Positions 8,645 to 16,877 of a stretch of 64,000 bases of DNA are shown piece by piece. The position numbers and the translations under genes are program-made. The DNA comes from Pseudomonadales bacterium (GTDB taxonomy: Bacteria; Pseudomonadota; Gammaproteobacteria; Pseudomonadales; Ketobacteraceae): positions 1-64,000 of the forward strand of contig JAGUVW010000027.1 in the NCBI GenBank assembly GCA_020062665.1. The letters are read 5' to 3'. The notes beneath the pieces are model-generated. The model searched no databases and was not told where the DNA came from. It saw only the letters and a list, made by a program, of their open reading frames with translations. The first letter of the stretch is position 1; each line of letters starts with the position of its first letter.

Positions 8645-9616
8645 TCAAGGCGACTCCGCCACCACGATCGCCCGCACCGGCGCCGGATAGCCCTCGATGG
8701 TTTTGCCTGGGTCGTGAGGATCAAGAAAATCCGGCAGCGACTGGAACCGCATCCAGTCAGTCGGGCGCTGTTCCTGCACGGTGGTCGGTGTCACATCCAC
8801 GCAACGCACATTGCGGAACCGCAGCTTCTTCATCCAGGCCAGCAGCGTGGGCACGCTCGGCAGGAACCACACGTTGCCCATGCGGCCATAACGACCTTCC
8901 GGCACCAGGCTGAATCCCTCCGGGCCTTCCACAATCAGCGTTTCCAGCACCAGCTCACCACCGGGGCGCAGCAGATCCCGCAACTCCAGCAGATGATCCA
9001 GCGGCGAACGCCGGTGATAGAGCACGCCCATGGAAAACACTGTGTCGAACGCGCGCATCTCGCGCGGCAGATCCTCGATGCCGATGGGCAAGTGGAAAAC
9101 CGGCTGCGGGCCGGCGAAATGTTCCACCGCCAGAAACTGCAGGGTGAACAGCAGCGACGGATCGATGCCCACGGTGAGCTTTGCACCCGACCCCAACATG
9201 CGCCACAGGTGATAGCCGCTGCCGCAACCAATGTCCAGCACCGTGCGCCCCTGCAGCGAAGCGATGTGCGGCGCGACCCGCTGCCATTTCCAGTCGGAAC
9301 GCCATTCCGTGTCGATGGGAATGCCACACAGATTGAACGGCCCCTTGCGCCAGGGATGCAGGCCGCGTAGCGCGGTTTCGATCTGCGCGCGAGTGGCATC
9401 GTCACAATCATCTTTGCTGCCCAGCGCCACGAAGTCTGCGTTGAAAATTTTTTGCGTCACCGGCACCGGCGGCAGCGCTTTCACGCAATTCAGCCAGCGC
9501 TCGTAATCGCCGTGGGCATCCGGCTGTACCTGTTGCAGCACCGTGGCGAAGCCATCACGCCAGGGCGCCAGCGGCGTAAAGTCGAGTGCCTTCAGAAAAC
9601 GGGAGAAATCGATCAT
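8645..9616 (-). CDS. cmoB: tRNA U34 carboxymethyltransferase CmoB
   Basis: A 323-residue SAM-fold enzyme that transfers a carboxymethyl group from carboxy-S-adenosyl-methionine to 5-hydroxyuridine at tRNA position 34, giving cmo5U and wider wobble decoding. Visible marks are HPWRKGPFNLCGIPIDTEWR, the SAM-site motif VLDIGCGSGYHLWRM, and FDTVFSMGVLYHRRSPLDHL, all typical of CmoB. ATG 9616 is used (MIDFSRFL); it overlaps the cmoA stop by 4 bp (ATGA), showing translational coupling. Length fits the family. Confidence 0.96.
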   Translation of the reverse strand: MIDFSRFLKALDFTPLAPWRDGFATVLQQVQPDAHGDYERWLNCVKALPPVPVTQKIFNADFVALGSKDDCDDATRAQIETALRGLHPWRKGPFNLCGIPIDTEWRSDWKWQRVAPHIASLQGRTVLDIGCGSGYHLWRMLGSGAKLTVGIDPSLLFTLQFLAVEHFAGPQPVFHLPIGIEDLPREMRAFDTVFSMGVLYHRRSPLDHLLELRDLLRPGGELVLETLIVEGPEGFSLVPEGRYGRMGNVWFLPSVPTLLAWMKKLRFRNVRCVDVTPTTVQEQRPTDWMRFQSLPDFLDPHDPGKTIEGYPAPVRAIVVAESP

Positions 9617-10350
9617 CGGACAGCAACCAGCGACACGAAGTTGAAGCACTGGAACCAGACGTGCACGCGGGAAAAACCACCGCGACGCAGACGCTGCTCA
9701 TGTTGCGCGATGGTTTCGGGTATCAGCACATTTTCAATCGCCTGGCGCTTCTGGCTGATTTCCAGATCGCTGTAACCGTTCAGGCGTTTGAAGTCGTGAT
9801 GCAGATCGGTGAAGAGGCTCTGCTGATCGCCGTCATCGAAACAGATTTTTTCCGACAGCACCAGCACGCCACCGGGATTCAGCCCCGCCAGGATGCGCGC
9901 GATCATGGTGTCTCGCTGTTCCGGCGGCAGAAACTGCAGGGTGAAATTCAGCGCCACCAGGGAAGCGTTTTCAATCGGCGTGAGCAGGATGTCTTCGCAG
10001 CGCAGCTCCACTTCCGACGGCGACAGATCTGCCGCGATATTTTGCTGGCAGCGCTCGATCATGGCGGGCGCATTGTCCACGGCGATGATTTTCACGTCCG
10101 GCGCCTGGATATGGCGGCGCAGGGCCAGGGTGGCGGCACCCTGGGAACAGCCCAGATCGTACACGCGGGTGTGGGATTTCACGAAATGGTGGGCGAACAC
10201 CCCCAGCATGGCGATCACCGTGTCATACCCCGGCACCGAGCGACGGATCATGTCGGGAAACACCCGCGCTACCTGCTCGTCAAAAGCAAAATCCACCAGA
10301 TGGGGCTTGGGCTGGGAAAACAGTGTGTCTTTGGTCGGGGAGTCAGGCAT
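9613..10350 (-). CDS. cmoA: Carboxy-S-adenosyl-L-methionine synthase CmoA
   Basis: A 245-residue enzyme that makes Cx-SAM from SAM and prephenate, the donor used by CmoB. Motifs: FDEQVARVFPDMIRRSVPGY, VYDLGCSQGAATLALR (SAM loop), IIAVDNAPAMIERC and LNFTLQFLPPEQRD. ATG 10350 is chosen because upstream codons run through a good sigma-70 promoter (10377-10405); the longer frame to 10410 is therefore not translated. First gene of the cmoAB operon. Confidence 0.96.
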   Translation of the reverse strand: MPDSPTKDTLFSQPKPHLVDFAFDEQVARVFPDMIRRSVPGYDTVIAMLGVFAHHFVKSHTRVYDLGCSQGAATLALRRHIQAPDVKIIAVDNAPAMIERCQQNIAADLSPSEVELRCEDILLTPIENASLVALNFTLQFLPPEQRDTMIARILAGLNPGGVLVLSEKICFDDGDQQSLFTDLHHDFKRLNGYSDLEISQKRQAIENVLIPETIAQHEQRLRRGGFSRVHVWFQCFNFVSLVAVR

Positions 10351-10376
10351 AGGCAGCACCGAATTGAATCGGAGGC

Positions 10377-10405
10377 ATTCTAGGCGCCTGTCGCACGCCT
10401 GCCAA
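10377..10405 (-). promoter_or_regulatory. Sigma-70 promoter of cmoAB
   Basis: On the minus strand a -35 hexamer TTGGCA (10400-10405) and a -10 hexamer TAGAAT (10377-10382) are separated by exactly 17 nt; each is 5/6 to consensus. Transcription would start near 10370, about 20 nt before the cmoA ATG. Confidence 0.6.
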
Positions 10406-10478
10406 GCCACCTCAACCTGCTCACAGCTGCCCGCACAGAAATGCGTTCTGTTACAGGCAGTTGTGACGCGCGCTCCGA

Positions 10479-11171
10479 TCAGGCCCGCTCAGCCGACAGC
10501 ACCAGCGTATCGAAATAATTGGCCAGATGAATCAGCTGGTCGTCATCCAGCTTCTTGAAAACCTTGTTCACGACGCCGTGGCCGGCAGCCTTGCAGGTGG
10601 CGGTGGCACCGTCTGCCACCTTGCGCACGATGAAATTCAGCGGCAGCAGATCGATGGGGCGCTTCATCAGCTTTTCCAGCATGGTATCCACCACCAGGGT
10701 CATCAGATCATGCAGGTCGCCCAGCACTTTCTGGCCGTTGCCGGCGCGCACTTCCGCGATCACGTACTGGATGCGGTCGTATTGCGCCTTGTCGATCTCG
10801 CAACCGGTGGACGCCTTGCCGGTGCTGGTGGTTTGCGGCCGCAGGTAGATGTCATCCACAAAGCCGATCAGCGGCTTCAGCTCATCGTTGCTGCGCTTTT
10901 TCAGCAGCTGACCCACCAGCATCTTCGCTGTCTTGTCGATAATGTCGGCAGTGGAATGCACGATCTTGGTGGCCATGGAACTCAAACCAATGGCATCCAC
11001 CGTACCCACCAGAAACGCCTGCATCAGCTCAGGCACAAACAGGTCCATGGATTTTTCCATGTGCGGCACGAGACTTTCCTTGGTGCCGCTGGCGGATTTT
11101 TCCAGCAGTGAAATGGTGGACTGCTCCAGTGCAGAAGAGGAGGCAAAGCCCAGGTAATATTTGGTTGGCAT
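10479..11171 (-). CDS. Hypothetical helical protein
   Basis: A 230-residue protein with no signal peptide, no clear membrane span and mostly helical composition (STADIIDKTAKMLVGQLLKKR, LHDLMTLVVDTMLEKLMKR). A middle region contains PQTTSTGKASTGCEIDKAQYDRIQ. I do not recognise the family. ATG 11171 is chosen over the TTG at 11177 because AAGGA sits 6 nt before it. The gene lies 93 bp downstream of the acyl-CoA dehydrogenase gene on the same strand and may be expressed with it; nothing else hints at a role. Confidence 0.65.
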   Translation of the reverse strand: MPTKYYLGFASSSALEQSTISLLEKSASGTKESLVPHMEKSMDLFVPELMQAFLVGTVDAIGLSSMATKIVHSTADIIDKTAKMLVGQLLKKRSNDELKPLIGFVDDIYLRPQTTSTGKASTGCEIDKAQYDRIQYVIAEVRAGNGQKVLGDLHDLMTLVVDTMLEKLMKRPIDLLPLNFIVRKVADGATATCKAAGHGVVNKVFKKLDDDQLIHLANYFDTLVLSAERA

Positions 11172-11264
11172 ATTCAATCCTTGTTGGGTCTTGTGATTGT
11201 GCGATGTGCACCGCCGCCCCCGCGACGGTTTTCCGATTCAGCCAGCAAGCACGACGGTGAGGTG

Positions 11265-12467
11265 TCACGCGCCCCACTGGAAAAAATCGTGCTTCTCGCT
11301 CAGGTAGAATTTGGACAGCACCATCTTGTGAATTTCGGACGCGCCATCCACCAAACGGGCCTGACGGGCATAGCGGTAGATCCATTCGATCAGGGTGTCC
11401 TTAGAATAGCCACGGGCGCCGCACAACTGAATGGCCGTATCGGCGGCCTTGTGCAGCGTGTCGGCCACATGGATCTTGGCCATGGAGATTTCCTTGCGAG
11501 CGAAATCCCCCTGATCCAGTTTCCATGCCGCATGCATGGTGAGCAGACGGCCCACATGAATTTCCTTCGCCACTTCGCCCATCATCCACTGCACGCCTTC
11601 ATGGCCGGCCAGCGTGGTGCCGAAGCTCATGCGGTTTTCCACGTAGCCACCGGCGATTTCCATGCAGCGCTTGGACAGACCCAGCCAGCGCATGCAGTGG
11701 GTCAGACGCGCGGTGCCCAGACGAACCTGAGTGACCTTGAGGCCATCGCCCACTTCCAGCAGGCGGTTTTCATCGGGGATTTCCAGTCCGTCGAATTTCA
11801 GTTCGCAATGGCCGCCGTGTTCTTCGGGGCCCATGATGCCGATGCGACGGACGACTTCCCAACCTGGCTGATCCTTGTCGAACAGGAATGCGGTGAGGCC
11901 TTTGCGCTCATCGTCTGAAGTGCGCGCAATCAGGATAAAGGTTTGCGCACCTTCGGCACCGGTGATGAACCATTTGCGGCCAGTGATGATCCACTTGTCG
12001 CCTTTCTTTTCGGCTTTGGTGTAGGTGAGATTGGGGTCGGAACCGCAGCCACCATCGGGTTCGGTCATGGCGAAGGCAGAACGCACTTTGCCTTCACAGA
12101 TGGGCACCAACCAGCGTTTGCGCTGTTCGTCATTTTTCAGAATCTTGTTGAGCAGAATCATATTGCCGTCATCCGGCGGTGCGCAGTTGAACATGACAGG
12201 GCCGAAGGGTGAACGGGCAGCTTCTTCGTACAGTGCCGCCATGCCCACCACGCCCATGTCGCGGCCGCCGAGTGATTTGGGCAGCTGGAAGCCCCACAGG
12301 CCTTTCGCCTTGGCTTTTGCGCGCACTTCAGCGACGACGGATTCCTTCAGGTTTTCGTGCTCGTCGTAGTTTTCCGGATTGGTTTCCAGCGGCATGATTT
12401 CGGATTGGACGAAGTCACGCACTTGCAGGCGGGTTTGTTCGATTTCGTCGGACAGGAAGAAGTCCAT
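11265..12467 (-). CDS. Acyl-CoA dehydrogenase family protein
   Basis: A 400-residue flavoprotein of the usual acyl-CoA dehydrogenase length. The N-terminal helical domain (MDFFLSDEIEQTRLQVRDFV), the middle beta-domain with FAMTEPDGGCGSDPNLTYT and KWFITGAEGAQTFILIAR (FAD/substrate contacts), and the C-terminal helical domain with QLCGARGYSKDTLIEWIYR and DGASEIHKMVLSKF are all present. It should oxidise an acyl-CoA to the enoyl-CoA and pass electrons to ETF; chain length or branching cannot be read. GAGGGAAACACC precedes the ATG. Upstream on the same strand, past a 365-bp repeat region, lies an SDR gene, which may act in the same pathway. Confidence 0.92.
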   Translation of the reverse strand: MDFFLSDEIEQTRLQVRDFVQSEIMPLETNPENYDEHENLKESVVAEVRAKAKAKGLWGFQLPKSLGGRDMGVVGMAALYEEAARSPFGPVMFNCAPPDDGNMILLNKILKNDEQRKRWLVPICEGKVRSAFAMTEPDGGCGSDPNLTYTKAEKKGDKWIITGRKWFITGAEGAQTFILIARTSDDERKGLTAFLFDKDQPGWEVVRRIGIMGPEEHGGHCELKFDGLEIPDENRLLEVGDGLKVTQVRLGTARLTHCMRWLGLSKRCMEIAGGYVENRMSFGTTLAGHEGVQWMMGEVAKEIHVGRLLTMHAAWKLDQGDFARKEISMAKIHVADTLHKAADTAIQLCGARGYSKDTLIEWIYRYARQARLVDGASEIHKMVLSKFYLSEKHDFFQWGA

Positions 12468-12519
12468 GGTGTTTCCCTCTTAAAAAATTTAATCGAAAAA
12501 AATAGGTGCCAGGGCGGTC

Positions 12520-12576
12520 GGCGCGGTATTCGCTTTCGCAGCCCGGACGTGGATCTGCTCAATCGAACACCCCGCC
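12520..12576. repeat. Hairpin repeat element A (inverted copy)
   Basis: Two arms, 12520-12535 (GGCGCGGTATTCGCTT) and 12561-12576, pair at 14 of 16 positions and enclose a 25-nt apical sequence (12536-12560). That apical sequence is the exact reverse complement of the one in element B (12767-12791), whereas the stems differ from B yet still pair. With the adjoining bases, 32 nt (12531-12562) are identical to 12765-12796 in inverted orientation. Part of a 365-bp non-coding stretch (12468-12832) between two minus-strand genes. Confidence 0.85.
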
Positions 12577-12641
12577 GCCCGCCATTCCACATTCAGTGCG
12601 AATTTCAAAAAACAGAAAAAGAATCTGGCAGACGTTTCTGA

Positions 12642-12712
12642 GGCGGACGGTGCCATTTTCGACTGAGGTGATCCACGTCCGGGCGCCGAAGGCGGAAATG
12701 GCGCCGTCCGCC
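12642..12712. repeat. Hairpin repeat element C
   Basis: Arms GGCGGACGGTGCCATTT (12642-12658) and 12696-12712 pair at all 17 positions, one as G-T. The 37-nt loop contains GATCCACGTCCGGGC (12670-12684), the core shared with elements A and B, and 24 of 27 bases from 12670 match element B. Inside the loop a second small hairpin CGCC-GAA-GGCG is possible. Its stem is unrelated in sequence to those of A and B. Confidence 0.8.
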
Positions 12713-12752
12713 CCAACGAATGAATCACGCACCGAAATCCATCAGCAGCCGG

Positions 12753-12805
12753 TGCACTGTCCGCTTGAGCAGATCCACGTCCGGGCTGCGAAAGCGGATA
12801 GGGCA
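12753..12805. repeat. Hairpin repeat element B
   Basis: Arms TGCACTGTCCGCTT (12753-12766) and AAGCGGATAGGGCA (12792-12805) pair at 13 of 14 positions. The 25-nt loop (12767-12791) is identical to that of element A read from the other strand. Within the loop GCAG and CTGC can pair, flanked by GA on both sides, which would give a tandem G-A internal loop in RNA. Element B ends 27 bp before the SDR stop codon. Confidence 0.85.
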
Positions 12806-12832
12806 ACGGCTGCCTCCAGCGAATTCAACGTC

Positions 12833-13603
12833 TCACAACGTACTGACCGCGTGCCCGCCATCCACCGAAATGATCGAACCCGTCATAAAGGTAGACGCAT
12901 CCGACGCCAGCAAAAACAGCGGCCCCAGCAGCTCATTCAAATCACCCAAACGCCGCTGCGGCACCCGCTGAATCATCTTGCGGCCCGCATCCGACTCCAT
13001 GAAATCCTTATTGATATCCGTCAGAAAATAGCCCGGACAAATCGCATTGACGCGAATTTTGTAGCGCGCCAGTTCCAGTGCCATCGCCTTGGTCAGCTGC
13101 ACCAGGCCAGCCTTCGACGCACAATACGCCGTCAGATGCGACGCCACCCGCAAGCCCAGCACCGACGCGATATTGATGATGCTGCCACCGCCACCTTGAA
13201 TATTCATGCGGCGGGCACCTTCCTGGGACACATTGAACGCGCCCTTCAGGTTGGTATCCATCACCTTGTCCCACTCTTCTTCGGACACATCGAACAACTG
13301 ATTGCTATCGCCCACGCCGGCGTTGTTGATGATCACATCCACCCGGCCAAACGCCGCCTCTGCCTGATCGAACGCCGCCTTCACTGAATCACGATTGGTT
13401 ACGTCCATCGCCACTGCCAGACATTTGCTGCCGTTGGACTCGATCTGCTCCTCCAGGGCCAGCAGCGGATCGCGACGCCGCGCCGCCACTACAACCTTCG
13501 CCCCCTGCCGGGCCAGCGCCGGCGCAAAATGGTGGCCGAAACCACTCGAGGCACCGGTAATCAGGACGACCTTGCCGTCCAGACGGAAATTGACATCACT
13601 CAT
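12833..13603 (-). CDS. Short-chain dehydrogenase/reductase (classical SDR)
   Basis: A 256-residue Rossmann oxidoreductase. Cofactor loop TGASSGFGHHFA (about 17-28), NNAG (about 91), catalytic Ser in INIASVLGLR, YCASK (Tyr-Lys catalytic pair) and the C-terminal GSIISVDGGHAVSTL are all intact, and length is standard. An Arg pair (AARRRDPL) after the second strand suggests NADP(H), but the substrate is unknown. It is co-oriented with, and upstream of, the acyl-CoA dehydrogenase gene; the 365 bp between them hold hairpin repeats rather than a gene. GGGGTTCTCC precedes the start. Confidence 0.92.
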   Translation of the reverse strand: MSDVNFRLDGKVVLITGASSGFGHHFAPALARQGAKVVVAARRRDPLLALEEQIESNGSKCLAVAMDVTNRDSVKAAFDQAEAAFGRVDVIINNAGVGDSNQLFDVSEEEWDKVMDTNLKGAFNVSQEGARRMNIQGGGGSIINIASVLGLRVASHLTAYCASKAGLVQLTKAMALELARYKIRVNAICPGYFLTDINKDFMESDAGRKMIQRVPQRRLGDLNELLGPLFLLASDASTFMTGSIISVDGGHAVSTL

Positions 13604-13849
13604 GGAGAACCCCTTTCTGTGGAATACCGGGCCGAGCCCGCCAGTGAATCATTGGTCACATTCTTGTCAGGCCCGCCAGCATACGCCAAAGACCTGGCTA
13701 ATCCAATTCAGCGGGCCGGACAGTTTAGTATCCGAATTTAACAGCCCGGTCACCCGCCGGAACAGGGCCAATCACGGTAGCCGTTGACACCAGCCGACGT
13801 GTAAAATCCCCTCCCCGAGCCCAACCCGCCCCGTGCATCGAGATGTCCC

Positions 13850-15856
13850 GTGAGCCAGCTCAACCCCCGCCAATCCGAAGCCGTGAAATACATCGACGGC
13901 CCCCTGCTGGTGCTGGCGGGCGCCGGTTCGGGCAAGACCAGCGTGATCACCCGCAAGATCGCCTACCTGGTGGAGCAGTGTGAAATCCCCGCCCACCGCA
14001 TCGTCGCCGTGACCTTCACCAACAAAGCCGCGCGGGAAATGAAGGAACGGGTGGGCCAGCTGATCAAGGGCAAGCAAGCACGGGGCCTTACCGTTTCCAC
14101 TTTCCACAACCTCGGCCTCAACATCATCCGCAAGGAACACCAGCTGCTGGGGCTGAAGAACGGCTTTTCCATTTTCGACGACCAGGATTCCCGCACCCTG
14201 CTCACCGAGCTGCTGCACAAGGAAACCGATGTGGGCGGCGACGACGTGGACTTCATCCGCAACGCCATTTCCAGCTGGAAGAACGATCTGGTGTCGCCGC
14301 AGATTGCGCTGTCACGGGCGGCAGACGAAGACGAGCAGCGCGCAGCCCACACCTACGAAATGTACAACCGCATGCTCCGTGCCTACAATGCGGTGGATTT
14401 CGACGATCTGATTCTGCTGCCCACACTGCTGTTCCGCGATAACGACGAAGCCCGCGAACGCTGGCAGCACAAGATCCACTACATGCTGGTGGACGAATAC
14501 CAGGACACCAATACCTCGCAGTATCTGCTGGTGCGACTGCTGGTGGGCAAGCGCGCCCGCTTCACCGTGGTGGGCGATGACGATCAATCCATTTACGCCT
14601 GGCGCGGCGCCCGGCCGGAAAATCTGGCGCAACTCGCCGAGGATTATCCGTCACTGAAAGTGATCAAGCTGGAGCAGAATTACCGCTCGACCAGCCGCAT
14701 TCTGAAAGCGGCCAATACCGTGATCGCCAACAATCCTCACGTTTTTAAAAAGCAGTTGTGGAGCGAGCACGGCATTGGCGAACACCTGCGGGTGATTCGC
14801 TGTCGCACCGAAGATCACGAAGCAGAACGGATTGCGTCGGAAATTCTCAATCAGCATTTGCAGAAGAAGCGCCCGTTCAAGGATTTCGCCGTGCTCTATC
14901 GCGGCAATCACCAGTCGCGCTCGCTGGAAATCAAGCTGCAGGCGTTTCAGGTGCCGTACAAGGTCAGCGGTGGCACGTCATTTTTCTCCCGCGCCGAAAT
15001 CAAGGATGTGATGGGCTACCTGCGTCTGCTGATCAATAGTGATGACGACAACGCCTTCCTGCGCATCATCAATACACCACGCCGCGAGATCGGCCCCACC
15101 ACACTGGAAAAGCTCGGCCAGTATGCCCAGGAGCGGGGCCGCAGCCTGTTTTCCGTGTGCAGCGAAATGGGACTGGCAGAGCATGTGAAAGCCAAACAGC
15201 TGGCCGTGCTCAACCGCTTTCACAACTGGATCGACGAAACCCGCGAGAATATCCAGCGCGGCCACGCAGTGGGCGCCATCAAGCAGATGCTGCGCGACAT
15301 CGATTACGAGCAGTGGCTGACAGAACAGTCCTCCAGCCCGAAGATGGCGGAAAAGCGCATGGAAAACGTCTGGCAGCTGGTGCAATCCATCGAGCGCATG
15401 CTGCAGAAAGGCGAGGATGAAAACGACATCGAAACCGTGATCGGCAAACTGGTGCTGCTGGATCTGCTGGAGCAACAGCAGGAAGAAGACGACTCCGACA
15501 AAGTGCAGCTGATGACCCTGCACGCATCAAAAGGGCTGGAGTTTCCCTACGTGTTCCTGATGGGCCTGGAGGAGGATCTGCTGCCCCACCGCAACAGCAT
15601 CGAATCCGGCACCATCGAGGAAGAACGTCGCCTGATGTACGTGGGCATTACCCGCGCGCAAAAGGAACTCACCATGACCTTCACCGCCAGGCGCAAACAG
15701 TTTGGTGAGGAATTCGAGCCGACACCAAGCCGTTTTCTGGACGAGTTGCCTCAGGAAGATCTGCGCTGGGAAGGGCGTGGCGAGCAGAAATCAAAAGAGG
15801 AAAAGCAGGCCATCGGCAGCGCGCATCTGGCGAATCTGAAGAACCTGTTTGATTGA
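13850..15856 (+). CDS. rep: ATP-dependent DNA helicase Rep (UvrD/Rep superfamily 1)
   Basis: A 668-residue SF1A helicase with the full motif series: Q-motif LNPRQSEAVKYIDGPLLVLA, Walker A GAGSGKTSVITRKI, motif Ia VTFTNKAAREMKERV, motif II VDEYQDTN, motif III VGDDDQSIYAWRGA, motif IV QNYRS, motif V MTLHASKGLEFPYVFL and motif VI RRLMYVGITRAQKEL. It is a 3'-5' translocase that clears protein roadblocks ahead of the replisome. The start is GTG 13850; the ATG at 13843 is out of frame. Length matches Rep. The gene diverges from the SDR gene; 13604-13849 shows no clear promoter. It ends at a bidirectional terminator shared with the porin gene. Confidence 0.96.
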   Translation: MSQLNPRQSEAVKYIDGPLLVLAGAGSGKTSVITRKIAYLVEQCEIPAHRIVAVTFTNKAAREMKERVGQLIKGKQARGLTVSTFHNLGLNIIRKEHQLLGLKNGFSIFDDQDSRTLLTELLHKETDVGGDDVDFIRNAISSWKNDLVSPQIALSRAADEDEQRAAHTYEMYNRMLRAYNAVDFDDLILLPTLLFRDNDEARERWQHKIHYMLVDEYQDTNTSQYLLVRLLVGKRARFTVVGDDDQSIYAWRGARPENLAQLAEDYPSLKVIKLEQNYRSTSRILKAANTVIANNPHVFKKQLWSEHGIGEHLRVIRCRTEDHEAERIASEILNQHLQKKRPFKDFAVLYRGNHQSRSLEIKLQAFQVPYKVSGGTSFFSRAEIKDVMGYLRLLINSDDDNAFLRIINTPRREIGPTTLEKLGQYAQERGRSLFSVCSEMGLAEHVKAKQLAVLNRFHNWIDETRENIQRGHAVGAIKQMLRDIDYEQWLTEQSSSPKMAEKRMENVWQLVQSIERMLQKGEDENDIETVIGKLVLLDLLEQQQEEDDSDKVQLMTLHASKGLEFPYVFLMGLEEDLLPHRNSIESGTIEEERRLMYVGITRAQKELTMTFTARRKQFGEEFEPTPSRFLDELPQEDLRWEGRGEQKSKEEKQAIGSAHLANLKNLFD

Positions 15857-15874
15857 AACGGACTGCTAAAAAAG

Positions 15875-15895
15875 AGGCCGACACAAGGTCGGCCT
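15875..15895. terminator. Bidirectional terminator between rep and the TorF porin
   Basis: A perfect 8-bp stem AGGCCGAC/GTCGGCCT with a 5-nt loop. An A-run lies on its left flank (15869-15874), which gives a U-tract when read on the minus strand, so it terminates the porin transcript best; on the plus strand only three T follow. Confidence 0.8.
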
Positions 15896-15923
15896 TTCAA
15901 GGAGAGAAACGCGCAATTTAAGC

Positions 15924-16616
15924 TTAGTCACCCAGCGGCAGGCTGTAGGAGACGACGAATTTCAGGTCGTCGTCAATTTCCTGGTCAACCTGCTGGCTGA
16001 AAGTGAAGGAAAGATTGTCGTTGTAGGCGTAGCTCAGGTTCACGTGCACCATCTGGTCTGTATCGTCGCCCGTGACGTTATCATGCTTACCTACCAGCAC
16101 GCTGAACGCATCATAGCTGTAAGACAGGGTGTAATACTCATAACCAGAGCCACCGGCGATGTTGTCGTACACGGATGCAGTGAAGCCCATGAAGCCGATA
16201 GACAGAACCGCATCGCTCAGGCCGCCGAAATCGTCCAGGATGTTGGGATCTTCAACACCATCATCATCCGCATCGAAAGATGATGACGGATACATGTAGT
16301 TCCAAGCACTGATGTCAACAGTCACACCACCGAATTCAGCACCATATCCAACATACAGGTCGTACTCAGTACCCCAACCTGCGTCACCACTGCTGCCCCA
16401 CACACCGCCATAGAATCCACCAGCACTGGCGCGCAAATCACCGGATACGGCTGCATCGCCCTGACCCAAATCGATACCGCGCCACAAGTACATATTCGCT
16501 ACACCAACTGATGCGGAGACGTCTACCGCATTGGCTGTGTGGGAAACAGACATTGCACCCGCAACGGCCAGTGACAGAGCGCTCAGACGCAGCATTTTGG
16601 TTTTTTTGCTCAACAT
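15924..16616 (-). CDS. TorF-family outer-membrane porin
   Basis: A 230-residue outer-membrane barrel with a signal peptide (cleavage near SHTANA-V). The mature start VDVSASVGVANMYLWRGIDLGQGDAAVSGDL has the 'N.Y.WRG.dl' pattern of TorF-type putative porins, and later strands show GTEYDLYVGYGAE and YYTLSYSYDAFSVLVGKHD. Asp-rich loops (DADDDGVEDPN) suggest a cation-binding or cation-selective mouth. Upstream lies a near-perfect sigma-54 promoter (16681-16696) with an NtrC-like dyad (16772-16788), so it is probably induced under nitrogen limitation. It may admit urea, amides or polyamines across the outer membrane for the Urt systems; that substrate assignment is inference. Confidence 0.88.
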   Translation of the reverse strand: MLSKKTKMLRLSALSLAVAGAMSVSHTANAVDVSASVGVANMYLWRGIDLGQGDAAVSGDLRASAGGFYGGVWGSSGDAGWGTEYDLYVGYGAEFGGVTVDISAWNYMYPSSSFDADDDGVEDPNILDDFGGLSDAVLSIGFMGFTASVYDNIAGGSGYEYYTLSYSYDAFSVLVGKHDNVTGDDTDQMVHVNLSYAYNDNLSFTFSQQVDQEIDDDLKFVVSYSLPLGD

Positions 16617-16680
16617 AAGATAACCCCCAGAGGTTAGACGATAAGGTTTGCACCTTGGTTAACGAACTCGTCGAAGAATT

Positions 16681-16696
16681 AGCACAGAGCGTGCCA
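16681..16696 (-). promoter_or_regulatory. Sigma-54 promoter of the TorF porin gene
   Basis: The minus strand reads TGGCACGCTCTGTGCT, matching the RpoN consensus TGGCACG-N4-TTGCW except for one base in the -12 box, with the obligatory GG-N10-GC spacing. Transcription would start near 16670, leaving a leader of about 54 nt. Confidence 0.75.
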
Positions 16697-16771
16697 TTGC
16701 GGCCAAGGCCACGGAATTCCTGCCTTTCCACCGCTGCAAGAGTTAACAGAATTTAACCGGATTGTCACGAA

Positions 16772-16788
16772 CGCACATCAATGGTGCG
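16772..16788. promoter_or_regulatory. NtrC-like enhancer dyad upstream of the porin promoter
   Basis: CGCACA-TCAAT-GGTGCG is a dyad close to the NtrC consensus TGCACC-N5-GGTGCA. It lies about 102-118 bp upstream of the predicted start site. Further GGTGC half-sites lie at 16798-16802 and 16815-16819. The position is where NtrC enhancers are usually found. Confidence 0.55.
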
Positions 16789-16824
16789 CCTTGTTTTGGT
16801 GCGCGCCCGCCGTTGGTGCAAACA

Positions 16825-16858
16825 AAAAGCCTGCGCCGCAAACGGCTCGCAGGCTTTT
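16825..16858. terminator. Bidirectional terminator after the glycine-rich protein gene
   Basis: Stem AAAAGCCTGCG/CGCAGGCTTTT (16825-16835 and 16848-16858) with a 12-nt loop. The minus-strand reading continues into TTTTTG, so it fits as the terminator of the gene ending at 16878. Confidence 0.8.
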
Positions 16859-16877
16859 CTGTGAGATCAAAATTCGA

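Noticed and set aside
12515-12810. Integron attC sites or a CRISPR array as explanation of the hairpin repeats
   Set aside because: No attC R-box motifs (GTTRRRY/RYYYAAC) flank the stems, there is no integrase, and three copies in mixed orientation with changing stems do not fit CRISPR repeats and spacers.
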